This document shows positions 1-5,001 of a stretch of 5,456 bases of DNA, one piece after another. The notes below the pieces were generated by a model that did not search any database, was not told the DNA's origin, and saw only the letters and a list, made by a program, of their open reading frames with translations. A program made the translations under genes and the position numbers. Positions within the stretch are counted from its first letter, which is position 1. Each line of letters opens with the position of its first letter. The DNA is taken from contig JAJXZZ010000237.1 in NCBI GenBank assembly GCA_021779795.1, positions 1-5,456 of the forward strand, read 5' to 3'. The stretch is from Acidobacteriota bacterium (GTDB lineage: Bacteria; Acidobacteriota; Vicinamibacteria; Vicinamibacterales; Fen-181).

Positions 1-1594
1 CGGCGATGCGGTTGACGATCGTCAGGCCCAGGCCGCTCCCGCCCGCGCCGGCGCCCCGGCCGCGGAAGAACCGCCGTGTCAGCTTCGGCAGCTCGTCGGC
101 CGGGATCCCCGGCCCGTTGTCGGCCACCTCAATGGTCACCGCGCGCCCGGCGGCGCGCGCCCGCACGGCGACGCGGCTGCCCGGCGGAGAGTACCGGAGC
201 GCGTTGTCCACGAGGTTGTCGAAGAGCAGCTGGCACGCGGTCCGGTCGCCGCGGATCGGCGGGACGTCGGGCGGCACGTCCACGTCCAGGGCGAACCCGC
301 CGGCCTCGATCGTCTTCCGGAAGCCGGCCAGGACGTCGCCGACGAGGAGATCGACGTCGAGCGGCTCGAGCGAGTAGACCTCGGTGACATCCGCGATCCG
401 GGAGTAGGCCAGCAGGTTGTCCACCAGGCGCCCGAGCCGCCTGGATTCCTGCACGATCAGGCTCGCGCCGCTCGCCAGGGCCTCGGGGCTCCTCAGCCGG
501 CCGAGCGCCATCGTGTCGCCCGCCGCGCGGATCGCCGCGATCGGCGTCTTCAGCTCGTGCGTGACCGCCGAGACGAAGTCGGACCGCAGCGCGGCCAGCC
601 TGGCGCTCGCCTGTGCCGCCCGCGCGGTCAGCGCCAGGCCGACCAGCAGGGCGGCCACCGCCACGCCGGCGACGAGCAGCGTCCACTGGCCGCCCTGGAT
701 GGCGTCGCGCATCGCGGGGTCGTCGCCGCCGCCGCCCGCGACCGTCCAGGTCTCGTGCGCGAGGTCGGCCGGCGGCTCGACGGCGACCAGCAGCGGGTCG
801 TAGAAGGCAAACGGCAGCGGGCGCCGCTGCACGGGCTCTCCGAGGGCGGACGGCGGGGAGCCGGCGACGGGTGTGCCGCCGGCGTCGAAGACGGCCAGCC
901 GGAGCGGCGATCCCGCCCCCCCCGTGCGCGCCACCTGCCGCGTCAGCTCGGCGAAGTAGTGGCGGCGGACCCAGGCCAGGTTGACCGTGAAGCCGACCAC
1001 GCCCTGGAGCCGGTCGCGCAGCGCGTTGCGGTACACCGGGCGGGCCACCACCTGGTAGCGCGTGCCGTGCAGCGTCGCCTCGAAGATGGAGAAGCGGCGG
1101 CGCTGCCGGGCGTCGGCGCCGACCCGCGCGAGCAGCACCGCGGCCGCGTCCGGGTCGGCGTCCACCGTCACCGGGAACGGGATCGGGCCGGCCGCGCCGC
1201 GCAGCCAGGGCGGGCGCCGGTCGGCCCGGTCGAGGAAGGCGACCGACGCGGGCCCCGCCCCGCCGCGCCAGACGAAGAACGACTCCGGGTACGGGTAGCG
1301 CGCGAACGCGCTCGCCGCCAGGCCCCGCGCGTCGAAGGGCGAGTCCAGCATCGCCTGGTCCCACTCCGCCGAGGCCAGCACCATCGTCTGCACGGCCCGC
1401 ATGTCCCGGCCGAGGACCGTCGCCAGCCGGTCGGCGGCCTCGGCGGCGTGCTGCCTTGCCAGCTGTGTCGCGCTGTGGCGCCACCCGCGCACCGCCCGGA
1501 CGCCCAGCCATCCCATGACCGCGAGCGAGGCGGCGATGCCGGCCACGAGCAGGCCGGTCGTCCAGGCCGACGACGGGCGCCGGGCCGCGCTCAC
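1..1594 (-). CDS. Sensor histidine kinase, two-transmembrane, HisKA + HATPase_c (3' end beyond window)
   Basis: Membrane sensor kinase that would autophosphorylate a histidine and pass the phosphate to a response regulator not in this window. Reading from GTG at 1594 gives 531 residues with the frame still open at the left edge. In order: TM1 (about 13-32), an extracytoplasmic domain of about 270 residues, TM2 (about 305-323), a short linker with no obvious HAMP domain, the H-box HELKTP with His346 (codon 557-559), the N-box DNLVDN (459-464), the G1 box DNGPGIP (492-498) and the G2 box GSGLGL (519-524). All catalytic boxes are intact and only a few C-terminal residues should be missing. Thr350, four residues after His346, fits the ExxT pattern of HisKA kinases that are also phosphatases. 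The GTG start overlaps the TAXI stop by 4 nt, has GGGAG (1603-1607) 8 nt upstream, and keeps TM1; the next ATG (residue 27) would destroy TM1. The sensor domain matches no family I recognise. Kinase assignment is secure; the ligand is unknown. Confidence 0.93.
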   Translation of the reverse strand, partial: MSAARRPSSAWTTGLLVAGIAASLAVMGWLGVRAVRGWRHSATQLARQHAAEAADRLATVLGRDMRAVQTMVLASAEWDQAMLDSPFDARGLAASAFARYPYPESFFVWRGGAGPASVAFLDRADRRPPWLRGAAGPIPFPVTVDADPDAAAVLLARVGADARQRRRFSIFEATLHGTRYQVVARPVYRNALRDRLQGVVGFTVNLAWVRRHYFAELTRQVARTGGAGSPLRLAVFDAGGTPVAGSPPSALGEPVQRRPLPFAFYDPLLVAVEPPADLAHETWTVAGGGGDDPAMRDAIQGGQWTLLVAGVAVAALLVGLALTARAAQASARLAALRSDFVSAVTHELKTPIAAIRAAGDTMALGRLRSPEALASGASLIVQESRRLGRLVDNLLAYSRIADVTEVYSLEPLDVDLLVGDVLAGFRKTIEAGGFALDVDVPPDVPPIRGDRTACQLLFDNLVDNALRYSPPGSRVAVRARAAGRAVTIEVADNGPGIPADELPKLTRRFFRGRGAGAGGSGLGLTIVNRIA

Positions 1595-2562
1595 CGGGTC
1601 AGCTCCCGCTCGCGGTAGTAGCGGGCCGCCCCGTCGTGCAGCGGGATGGGCGTCGCCGGCGCCTGGTCGAGATCCATGAACGACAGCATCGAGAGCGACG
1701 GCAGCGACGCGAAGAACTGCCGCGTCAGGTCGTGCACCAGCGATTCGTCGAGGCCGCGGCGGCAGACCAGCAGGTTGTCCACGCCGATGGTGGTGACCGC
1801 GTCGGGATTGCTCGGATAGGTGCCGCCGAGGATCGCGGTCTGCCGGAAGAACGGGTAGTCGCGGCGCAGCCTGTCGATCGCCGGCCCGGTGAGCGGCAGC
1901 AGGCGCCCCCCGGCTCTCGTGACCGCGCGCACCGACTCGACCGGGTCGCTGCCGGTCACGAACAGGGCGTCGAGCGTGCCCGCGGCCAGCCGCGTCGCCG
2001 CTTCGTTGTACGGCAGCGACTCGAGGCGCGTGCCGCCCGTCCCGACGCCGAGCACCCGGACGATCATCTGGGCGGTCAGCGCCGACCCGCTGCCCGTGGG
2101 CCCGACCGCGATGCGCCGCCCGCGGAGGCCGGCGACGTCCCTCACGTCGGAACCGGGCCCGACGATGACGTGAACCGGGGCCAGCTCGAGCACGGCCATG
2201 CCCCGCAGGTTGCTGTAGGGAGGTACGCCCTCGCCGAGCCGGCCGGCGTAGGCCATGTAGGCCACGTCGGCGTACGCCAGGCCGATGTCGGCCGTGCCGC
2301 GCTCGAGGGCCTCGACGTTCGACACCGAGCCGGCGCTCTCGCGCACCTCCACGTCGAGGTCGGGAAACGCGGCAGCGTAGGCGCGCGCCAGCGCCCGGCC
2401 GAGGGGATAGAACCCGGCGCCCGGCGTGCCGGTCGTGAAGCGGACGACGCGGCGCGCGGGGCGCGGCGAACCGGCTTGCCGGCAGGCGGACGCCAGGCCG
2501 ACGCCGAGCGCCACCGCCGCGATCACCGCCGCGCCGCGCAGTCCTGGACCTCTCGTCCGCAT
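1591..2562 (-). CDS. TAXI family TRAP-type solute-binding lipoprotein
   Basis: Periplasmic substrate-binding protein of 323 residues in the TAXI (TRAP-associated extracytoplasmic immunogenic) family, which normally delivers organic acids or similar solutes to a fused TRAP permease. The N-terminus has basic residues, a hydrophobic stretch (11-24) and LASAC with Cys27, a slightly degenerate lipobox (Ala at -3), so it is probably a lipid-anchored protein; plain Sec cleavage is possible. Family signatures: FTTGTPGAGFYPLGRALA (42-59), the AGSVSNVEAL segment (77-86), ADIGLAYADVAYMAY (91-105), GPTGSGS (154-160) and the C-terminal PLHDGAARYYRE block (307-318). Length is typical of the family. ATG at 2562 was chosen because it places the signal peptide at the N-terminus; the frame stays open to 2916, but that extension is low-complexity and lies antisense to mop. 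No TRAP membrane subunit is visible. The next gene is a histidine kinase overlapping by 4 nt, so this protein may serve sensing rather than, or as well as, transport. Confidence 0.92.
   Translation of the reverse strand: MRTRGPGLRGAAVIAAVALGVGLASACRQAGSPRPARRVVRFTTGTPGAGFYPLGRALARAYAAAFPDLDVEVRESAGSVSNVEALERGTADIGLAYADVAYMAYAGRLGEGVPPYSNLRGMAVLELAPVHVIVGPGSDVRDVAGLRGRRIAVGPTGSGSALTAQMIVRVLGVGTGGTRLESLPYNEAATRLAAGTLDALFVTGSDPVESVRAVTRAGGRLLPLTGPAIDRLRRDYPFFRQTAILGGTYPSNPDAVTTIGVDNLLVCRRGLDESLVHDLTRQFFASLPSLSMLSFMDLDQAPATPIPLHDGAARYYRERELTR
1603..1607 (-). promoter_or_regulatory. Ribosome binding site supporting the GTG start of the histidine kinase
   Basis: On the minus strand GGGAG lies 8 nt before GTG at 1594, inside the last codons of the TAXI gene. 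It supports the GTG start and translational coupling (GTGA overlap). Confidence 0.55.
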
Positions 2563-2590
2563 CGTTCCCACCGGCCATGCTACCACCAGG

Positions 2591-2661
2591 GGCCGCCCGG
2601 GCCAGACGGGCTGGCGCCCGACCTGGCCCGGGGCCAGGCGGCCGGCATTGAAATCCGGCCG
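2591..2661. repeat. Cluster of GC-rich inverted repeats in the divergent TAXI/mop intergenic region
   Basis: Several perfect dyads are stacked here. GCCAG/CTGGC occupies 2601-2605 and 2611-2615. CGGGC/GCCCG occupies 2607-2611 and 2616-2620. CCTGGCCC/GGGCCAGG occupies 2622-2629 and 2631-2638 around a single centre base. CGGCCGG/CCGGCCG occupies 2639-2645 and 2655-2661 with a 9-nt AT-rich loop. GGCCGCC (2591-2597) can also pair with GGCGGCC (2637-2643). The cluster lies between the TAXI start (minus) and the mop start (plus), so it could be operator DNA or leader structure for either gene. In DNA this GC-rich some dyads arise by chance, so function is uncertain. Confidence 0.5.
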
Positions 2662-2682
2662 GGATCCCCTCACTCTATTGGG

Positions 2683-2689
2683 AAGGAGG
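2683..2689 (+). promoter_or_regulatory. Strong Shine-Dalgarno of mop
   Basis: AAGGAGG lies 5 nt before ATG at 2695, a near-perfect match to the 16S rRNA anti-SD. It fixes the start of this small gene and is the strongest ribosome binding site in the window. Confidence 0.85.
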
Positions 2690-2694
2690 CCAGC

Positions 2695-2901
2695 ATGACC
2701 CTGAGCGCACGCAACCACCTGCCGGGCGTCGTCGAGGAGATCGAGCGCGACGCGATCGTCGCCCACCTCGTCATCCGCGTCGGCGAGCACCTCGTCGAGT
2801 CGGTCATCACGCGCCGGAGCGCCGACGAGATGGGCCTGAAGGTTGGCGATCACGTCACCGCCGTGATCAAGGCCACCGAGGTGATGGTGGCGAAGCCGTA
2901 G
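2695..2901 (+). CDS. mop: Molbindin-like molybdopterin/molybdate-binding protein (Mop, single TOBE domain)
   Basis: Small cytoplasmic protein of 68 residues that is one TOBE/Mop domain from end to end. Mop proteins assemble into hexamers that bind molybdate or tungstate oxyanions and act in molybdenum storage or homeostasis. Visible signatures are the N-terminal SARN (4-7), the VVEEIERDAIVAHL strand region (12-25), SVITRRSADEMGLKVGD (35-51) and the C-terminal VTAVIKATEVMVAK (54-67), which is the classic end of the family. Length matches single-domain Mops of about 70 residues. The start is fixed by the strong SD at 2683-2689. It stands alone: divergent from the TAXI gene and convergent with pruA, with no modABC transporter or molybdoenzyme in the window. 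Family assignment is firm; which oxyanion it binds cannot be read from the sequence. Confidence 0.93.
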   Translation: MTLSARNHLPGVVEEIERDAIVAHLVIRVGEHLVESVITRRSADEMGLKVGDHVTAVIKATEVMVAKP

Positions 2902-2932
2902 CCGTCGGCGGGCCAAGGGAAGGCACCCGCGC

Positions 2933-2952
2933 GGCGCCCGCCCCGGGGCGCC
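2933..2952. terminator. GC hairpin between convergent mop and pruA (candidate bidirectional terminator)
   Basis: GGCGCCC (2933-2939) and GGGCGCC (2946-2952) form a perfect 7-bp stem with a 6-nt loop in the 55-bp gap between the two stop codons. It could serve transcripts from either side. There is no T-run on either strand, so it is not a canonical intrinsic terminator; position is the main argument. Confidence 0.4.
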
Positions 2953-2956
2953 ACCC

Positions 2957-4585
2957 TCACTCGGCCATGAACGGGTACTCGAAGCTCGTCGCCGGGACGA
3001 ACGTCTCCTTGATCGTCCGCGGGCTGACCCAGCGCAGCAGGTTCAGCGGGCCGCCGGCCTTGTCGTTGGTGCCCGAGGCCCTCGCGCCGCCGAACGGCTG
3101 CAGCCCCACCATGGCGCCGGTCGGCTTGTCGTTCAAGTAGAAGTTGCCGGCCGCGTGGCGCAGCGCCCGGCAGGCCTCCACGAACGCGTAACGGTCCCGC
3201 GAGAACACGGCGCCGGTCAGCGCGTAGGGCGACGTCGTGTCGCACAGCTCGAGCGCCGCGGCGAAGTCCTCGTCCTCATAGACGTAGAGCGTGACCACCG
3301 GGCCGAAGATCTCCTCCTCCATCGTCTCGAAGTGCGGGTCGGACGTGAGGATGATCGTCGGCTCGATGAAGTAGCCGGCCGACTTGTCGCCGCGGCCCCC
3401 GGCGAGGAGGCGCGCGGACGGCGACGCTTTCGCCCGATCGATGTACCCCATGATCCCGTCGAACGACGCCTCGTCGATGACGGCGTTCATGAAGTTGCGG
3501 AAGTCCCCGGTCCCGCCCATCCGGATGCGGCCGATCATGCCGACGACCGCCGCCTCGACGGCCGGCCACAGCGACCGCGGGATGTAGGCGCGCGAGGCCG
3601 CCGAGCACTTCTGCCCCTGGTACTCGAACCCGCCGCGGACGATCGCCGTCGCGACCTCCAGGGGGTCGGCCGACCGGTGAGCGAAGACGAACCCTTTGCC
3701 GCCGGTCTCGCCGACGATGCGGGGGTAGGCGCGGTAGCGCTCGAGGTTCCCGGCCACGGCGCGCCAGAGCTGGTTGAGCGTCCGGTTCGAGCCGGTGAAG
3801 TGCAGGCCGGCCAGCTCGCGGTGGGCCATCGCCACGCGCCCGACGAGCGCGCCGCTGCCCGGCACGAAGTTGACGACGCCGTCGGGCAGCCCCGCCTCGC
3901 GGTAGATCTGCATCAGCAGGTACGACGAGAGGATCGAGGTGGACGCCGGCTTCCAGACCGTCGTGTTCCCCATGAGCGCCGGCGCCATGTTGAGGTTCGA
4001 GGCGATGGCCGTGAAGTTGAACGGGCTCACCGCGAACACGAACCCCTCGAGCGGCCGGTACTCGAGGCGATTGAGCTGGTCGAAGCCCGAGCGCGGCTGG
4101 TCGGCGTAGATGCCCGAGGCGAAGTAGGCGTTGTAGCGAAGGTAGTCCACCGTCTCGCACGCGGCGTCGATCTCGGCCTGGTAGACGCTCTTGCCCTGCC
4201 CGAGCATCGTCGCCGCGAGCATCCGGGCACGGTATTTGGTGGCCAGCAGGTCGGCCGCCTTGAGCGTGATCGACGCCCGCTCGACCCAGGACATCGTCTC
4301 CCACTCGCGCTTGGCGGCGCGGGCCGCGGCGATCGCGGCCTCGACCTCGGCCTCGCCGGCCTGGTGGACGCGCGCCAGCACCTGGGCGTGGCGGCAGGGG
4401 TTGCGCGCCTCGGCCATCCGGCCGGTGCGGACCTCGCGGCCGCCGATGACGAGGGGGATCTCCTCGACCCGGTTCTCGAGCGCGGCCAGCTCGCGGCGGA
4501 CGGCCTCGCGCTCTTCGCTGCCGGGGGCGTACGACTTGACCGGCTCGTTGGCCGGCACCTCGAAACCGAAGACGATGTTGTTCAT
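2957..4585 (-). CDS. pruA: L-glutamate gamma-semialdehyde dehydrogenase (1-pyrroline-5-carboxylate dehydrogenase), ALDH4 type
   Basis: Cytoplasmic NAD(P)-dependent enzyme for the second step of proline breakdown: glutamate-5-semialdehyde, from hydrolysis of pyrroline-5-carboxylate, is oxidised to glutamate. The protein is 542 residues, the usual length of the mitochondrial-like group 1 P5CDHs (human ALDH4A1 relatives). Visible: GQGKSVYQAEIDAACE (129-144); SPFNF with oxyanion-hole Asn190; WKP with Lys212; HFTGS (262-266); VGETGGK with general-base Glu293; GQKCSA with catalytic Cys327; EEIFGPV (424-430); DKPTGAMVG (486-494) and QPFGGARASGTNDKAGGP (496-513), which is diagnostic for P5CDH over other aldehyde dehydrogenases. 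All catalytic residues are present. ATG at 4585 was chosen because MNNIVFGFEVPANEPV matches the family N-terminus; an in-frame ATG at 4639 adds 18 unrelated residues. The SD is weak (GAGAG-like). No proline dehydrogenase (putA/prodH) adjoins it, so its partner must lie elsewhere. An AT-rich dyad upstream suggests LysR-type control. Confidence 0.96.
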   Translation of the reverse strand: MNNIVFGFEVPANEPVKSYAPGSEEREAVRRELAALENRVEEIPLVIGGREVRTGRMAEARNPCRHAQVLARVHQAGEAEVEAAIAAARAAKREWETMSWVERASITLKAADLLATKYRARMLAATMLGQGKSVYQAEIDAACETVDYLRYNAYFASGIYADQPRSGFDQLNRLEYRPLEGFVFAVSPFNFTAIASNLNMAPALMGNTTVWKPASTSILSSYLLMQIYREAGLPDGVVNFVPGSGALVGRVAMAHRELAGLHFTGSNRTLNQLWRAVAGNLERYRAYPRIVGETGGKGFVFAHRSADPLEVATAIVRGGFEYQGQKCSAASRAYIPRSLWPAVEAAVVGMIGRIRMGGTGDFRNFMNAVIDEASFDGIMGYIDRAKASPSARLLAGGRGDKSAGYFIEPTIILTSDPHFETMEEEIFGPVVTLYVYEDEDFAAALELCDTTSPYALTGAVFSRDRYAFVEACRALRHAAGNFYLNDKPTGAMVGLQPFGGARASGTNDKAGGPLNLLRWVSPRTIKETFVPATSFEYPFMAE

Positions 4586-4668
4586 GGCGCTCTCGCTGCC
4601 CGAAAGGGTTCGAGACCACGATAGCGCCCCGCGGCACAATGAGAGAAACGATATGTTTTATCACTATG

Positions 4669-4685
4669 GATGAATGCTATTCATC
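4669..4685. promoter_or_regulatory. Candidate LysR-type operator dyad upstream of pruA
   Basis: GATGAAT (4669-4675) and ATTCATC (4679-4685) are perfect 7-bp inverted arms around a 3-nt centre. The core has the T-N11-A layout typical of LysR-family recognition sites. It sits in an AT-rich islet (about 4640-4686) that stands out in this GC-rich DNA, about 85 bp upstream of the pruA start. A weaker GATA-N5-TATC dyad lies on the pruA side (4650-4662), where an activation site would be expected. No regulator gene is visible, so the assignment rests on motif shape only. Confidence 0.4.
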
Positions 4686-4698
4686 TCTACGGAGCCCC

Positions 4699-4825
4699 GG
4701 GGTCGGAGCGGTCTTCCGTGACCGAACGATTTCAATGACGGAATTGTGATCGGCGTGCATGGCTGGCGCGTCGGGTACAGAACCGTAAGCCGTGGAAGGC
4801 CCGCCAGGAAAACCGCTCCGACCCC
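4699..4825. mobile_element. 127-bp palindrome-bounded element, REPIN/MITE-like
   Basis: The ends are 19-bp inverted repeats: GGGGTCGGAGCGGTCTTCC (4699-4717) and GGAAAACCGCTCCGACCCC (4807-4825), matching at 18 of 19 positions when one is reverse-complemented. The 89-bp interior has no credible ORF and is less GC-rich than the genes. Two inverted REP-like arms around a short spacer is the architecture of REPINs mobilised by RAYT (REP-associated tyrosine) transposases, and also of small non-autonomous MITEs. No clear target duplication flanks it, which fits the Y1-transposase type better. No transposase is present, so it would have to act in trans. A single copy is visible; dispersal in the genome is the missing evidence. 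Confidence 0.6.
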
Positions 4826-4872
4826 TAACCCCGGCGCTCACATGGATTGAGACGTTCGCTCCGCCGTCGACT

Positions 4873-4900
4873 CAGGGTTCAGGGCTCATGGGTCACGGGA
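4873..4900. repeat. Four degenerate tandem heptamers
   Basis: The sequence reads CAGGGTT, CAGGGCT, CATGGGT, CACGGGA in consecutive 7-nt units, with a CANGGG core preserved in register. It lies just outside the right end of the inverted-repeat element. It may be a small minisatellite; four imperfect units are close to what chance can produce. Confidence 0.4.
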
Positions 4901-4943
4901 AATCCGCGCGACGCAAGTGAACTGGAGTGTAGGCGCTCTCGCG

Positions 4944-4974
4944 GGTGGCGCCTGGTGCAGGCACCGGCGCCACC
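4944..4974. promoter_or_regulatory. Strong hairpin in the leader of the heme-c sensor gene
   Basis: GGTGGCGCC (4944-4952) pairs perfectly with GGCGCCACC (4966-4974). An inner GGTG/CACC stem (4954-4957 with 4962-4965) closes on a 4-nt loop, giving 13 base pairs with a single bulged T. The structure ends 27 nt before ATG 5002. An alternative CTGGTG/CACCAG pairing (4952-4957 with 4971-4976) excludes the outer stem. No T-run follows, so it does not look like an ordinary terminator; it could be an operator palindrome or leader structure. Confidence 0.5.
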
Positions 4975-5001
4975 AGCCGATACTCTCTAGTGGCCGTCTC
5001 T

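Larger units (their letters stand above)
4586..5001. other. 416-bp non-coding region between divergent pruA and the heme-c sensor gene
   Basis: No open frame here shows coding character. From left to right it holds a pruA leader, an AT-rich islet with a dyad (4640-4686), an inverted-repeat-bounded element (4699-4825), a heptamer run (4873-4900) and a strong hairpin (4944-4974). Both flanking genes read outward, so promoters for both must lie here. I could not identify a convincing -35/-10 pair for either. Confidence 0.7.

Noticed and set aside
129..1618. Long open frames overlapping the kinase: 129-1511 on the minus strand in another frame, and 557-1618 on the plus strand
   Set aside because: Both are Arg/Gly/Ala/Pro-rich with no recognisable motif. 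The frame starting at 1594 carries every histidine kinase box.
2648..2679. TTGAAA (2648-2653) with TCTATT (2674-2679) as a mop promoter
   Set aside because: The spacer would be 20 bp, and the transcription start would fall in or after the Shine-Dalgarno sequence. Using a 17-bp spacer leaves a -10 (CACTCT) with only 2 of 6 matches.
2563..2916. N-terminal extension of the TAXI protein to a start at 2916
   Set aside because: The added 118 residues are unrelated to the family, overlap mop on the other strand, and would bury the signal peptide.
3155..4624. Long plus-strand open frame (489 codons) opposite pruA
   Set aside because: The translation is Arg/Ala/Val/Asp-rich low-complexity with no family motif, and it lies antisense to a clearly conserved pruA. 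It is a by-product of high GC content.
4586..4639. Upstream in-frame ATG for pruA at 4639
   Set aside because: It adds 18 residues not seen in P5CDH proteins and runs into the probable promoter region. ATG 4585 matches the family N-terminus.
4846..4875. TTGAGA at about 4846 as a -35 box for the heme-c sensor gene
   Set aside because: No TATAAT-like hexamer occurs at 16-18 bp, so no sigma-70 promoter could be supported.
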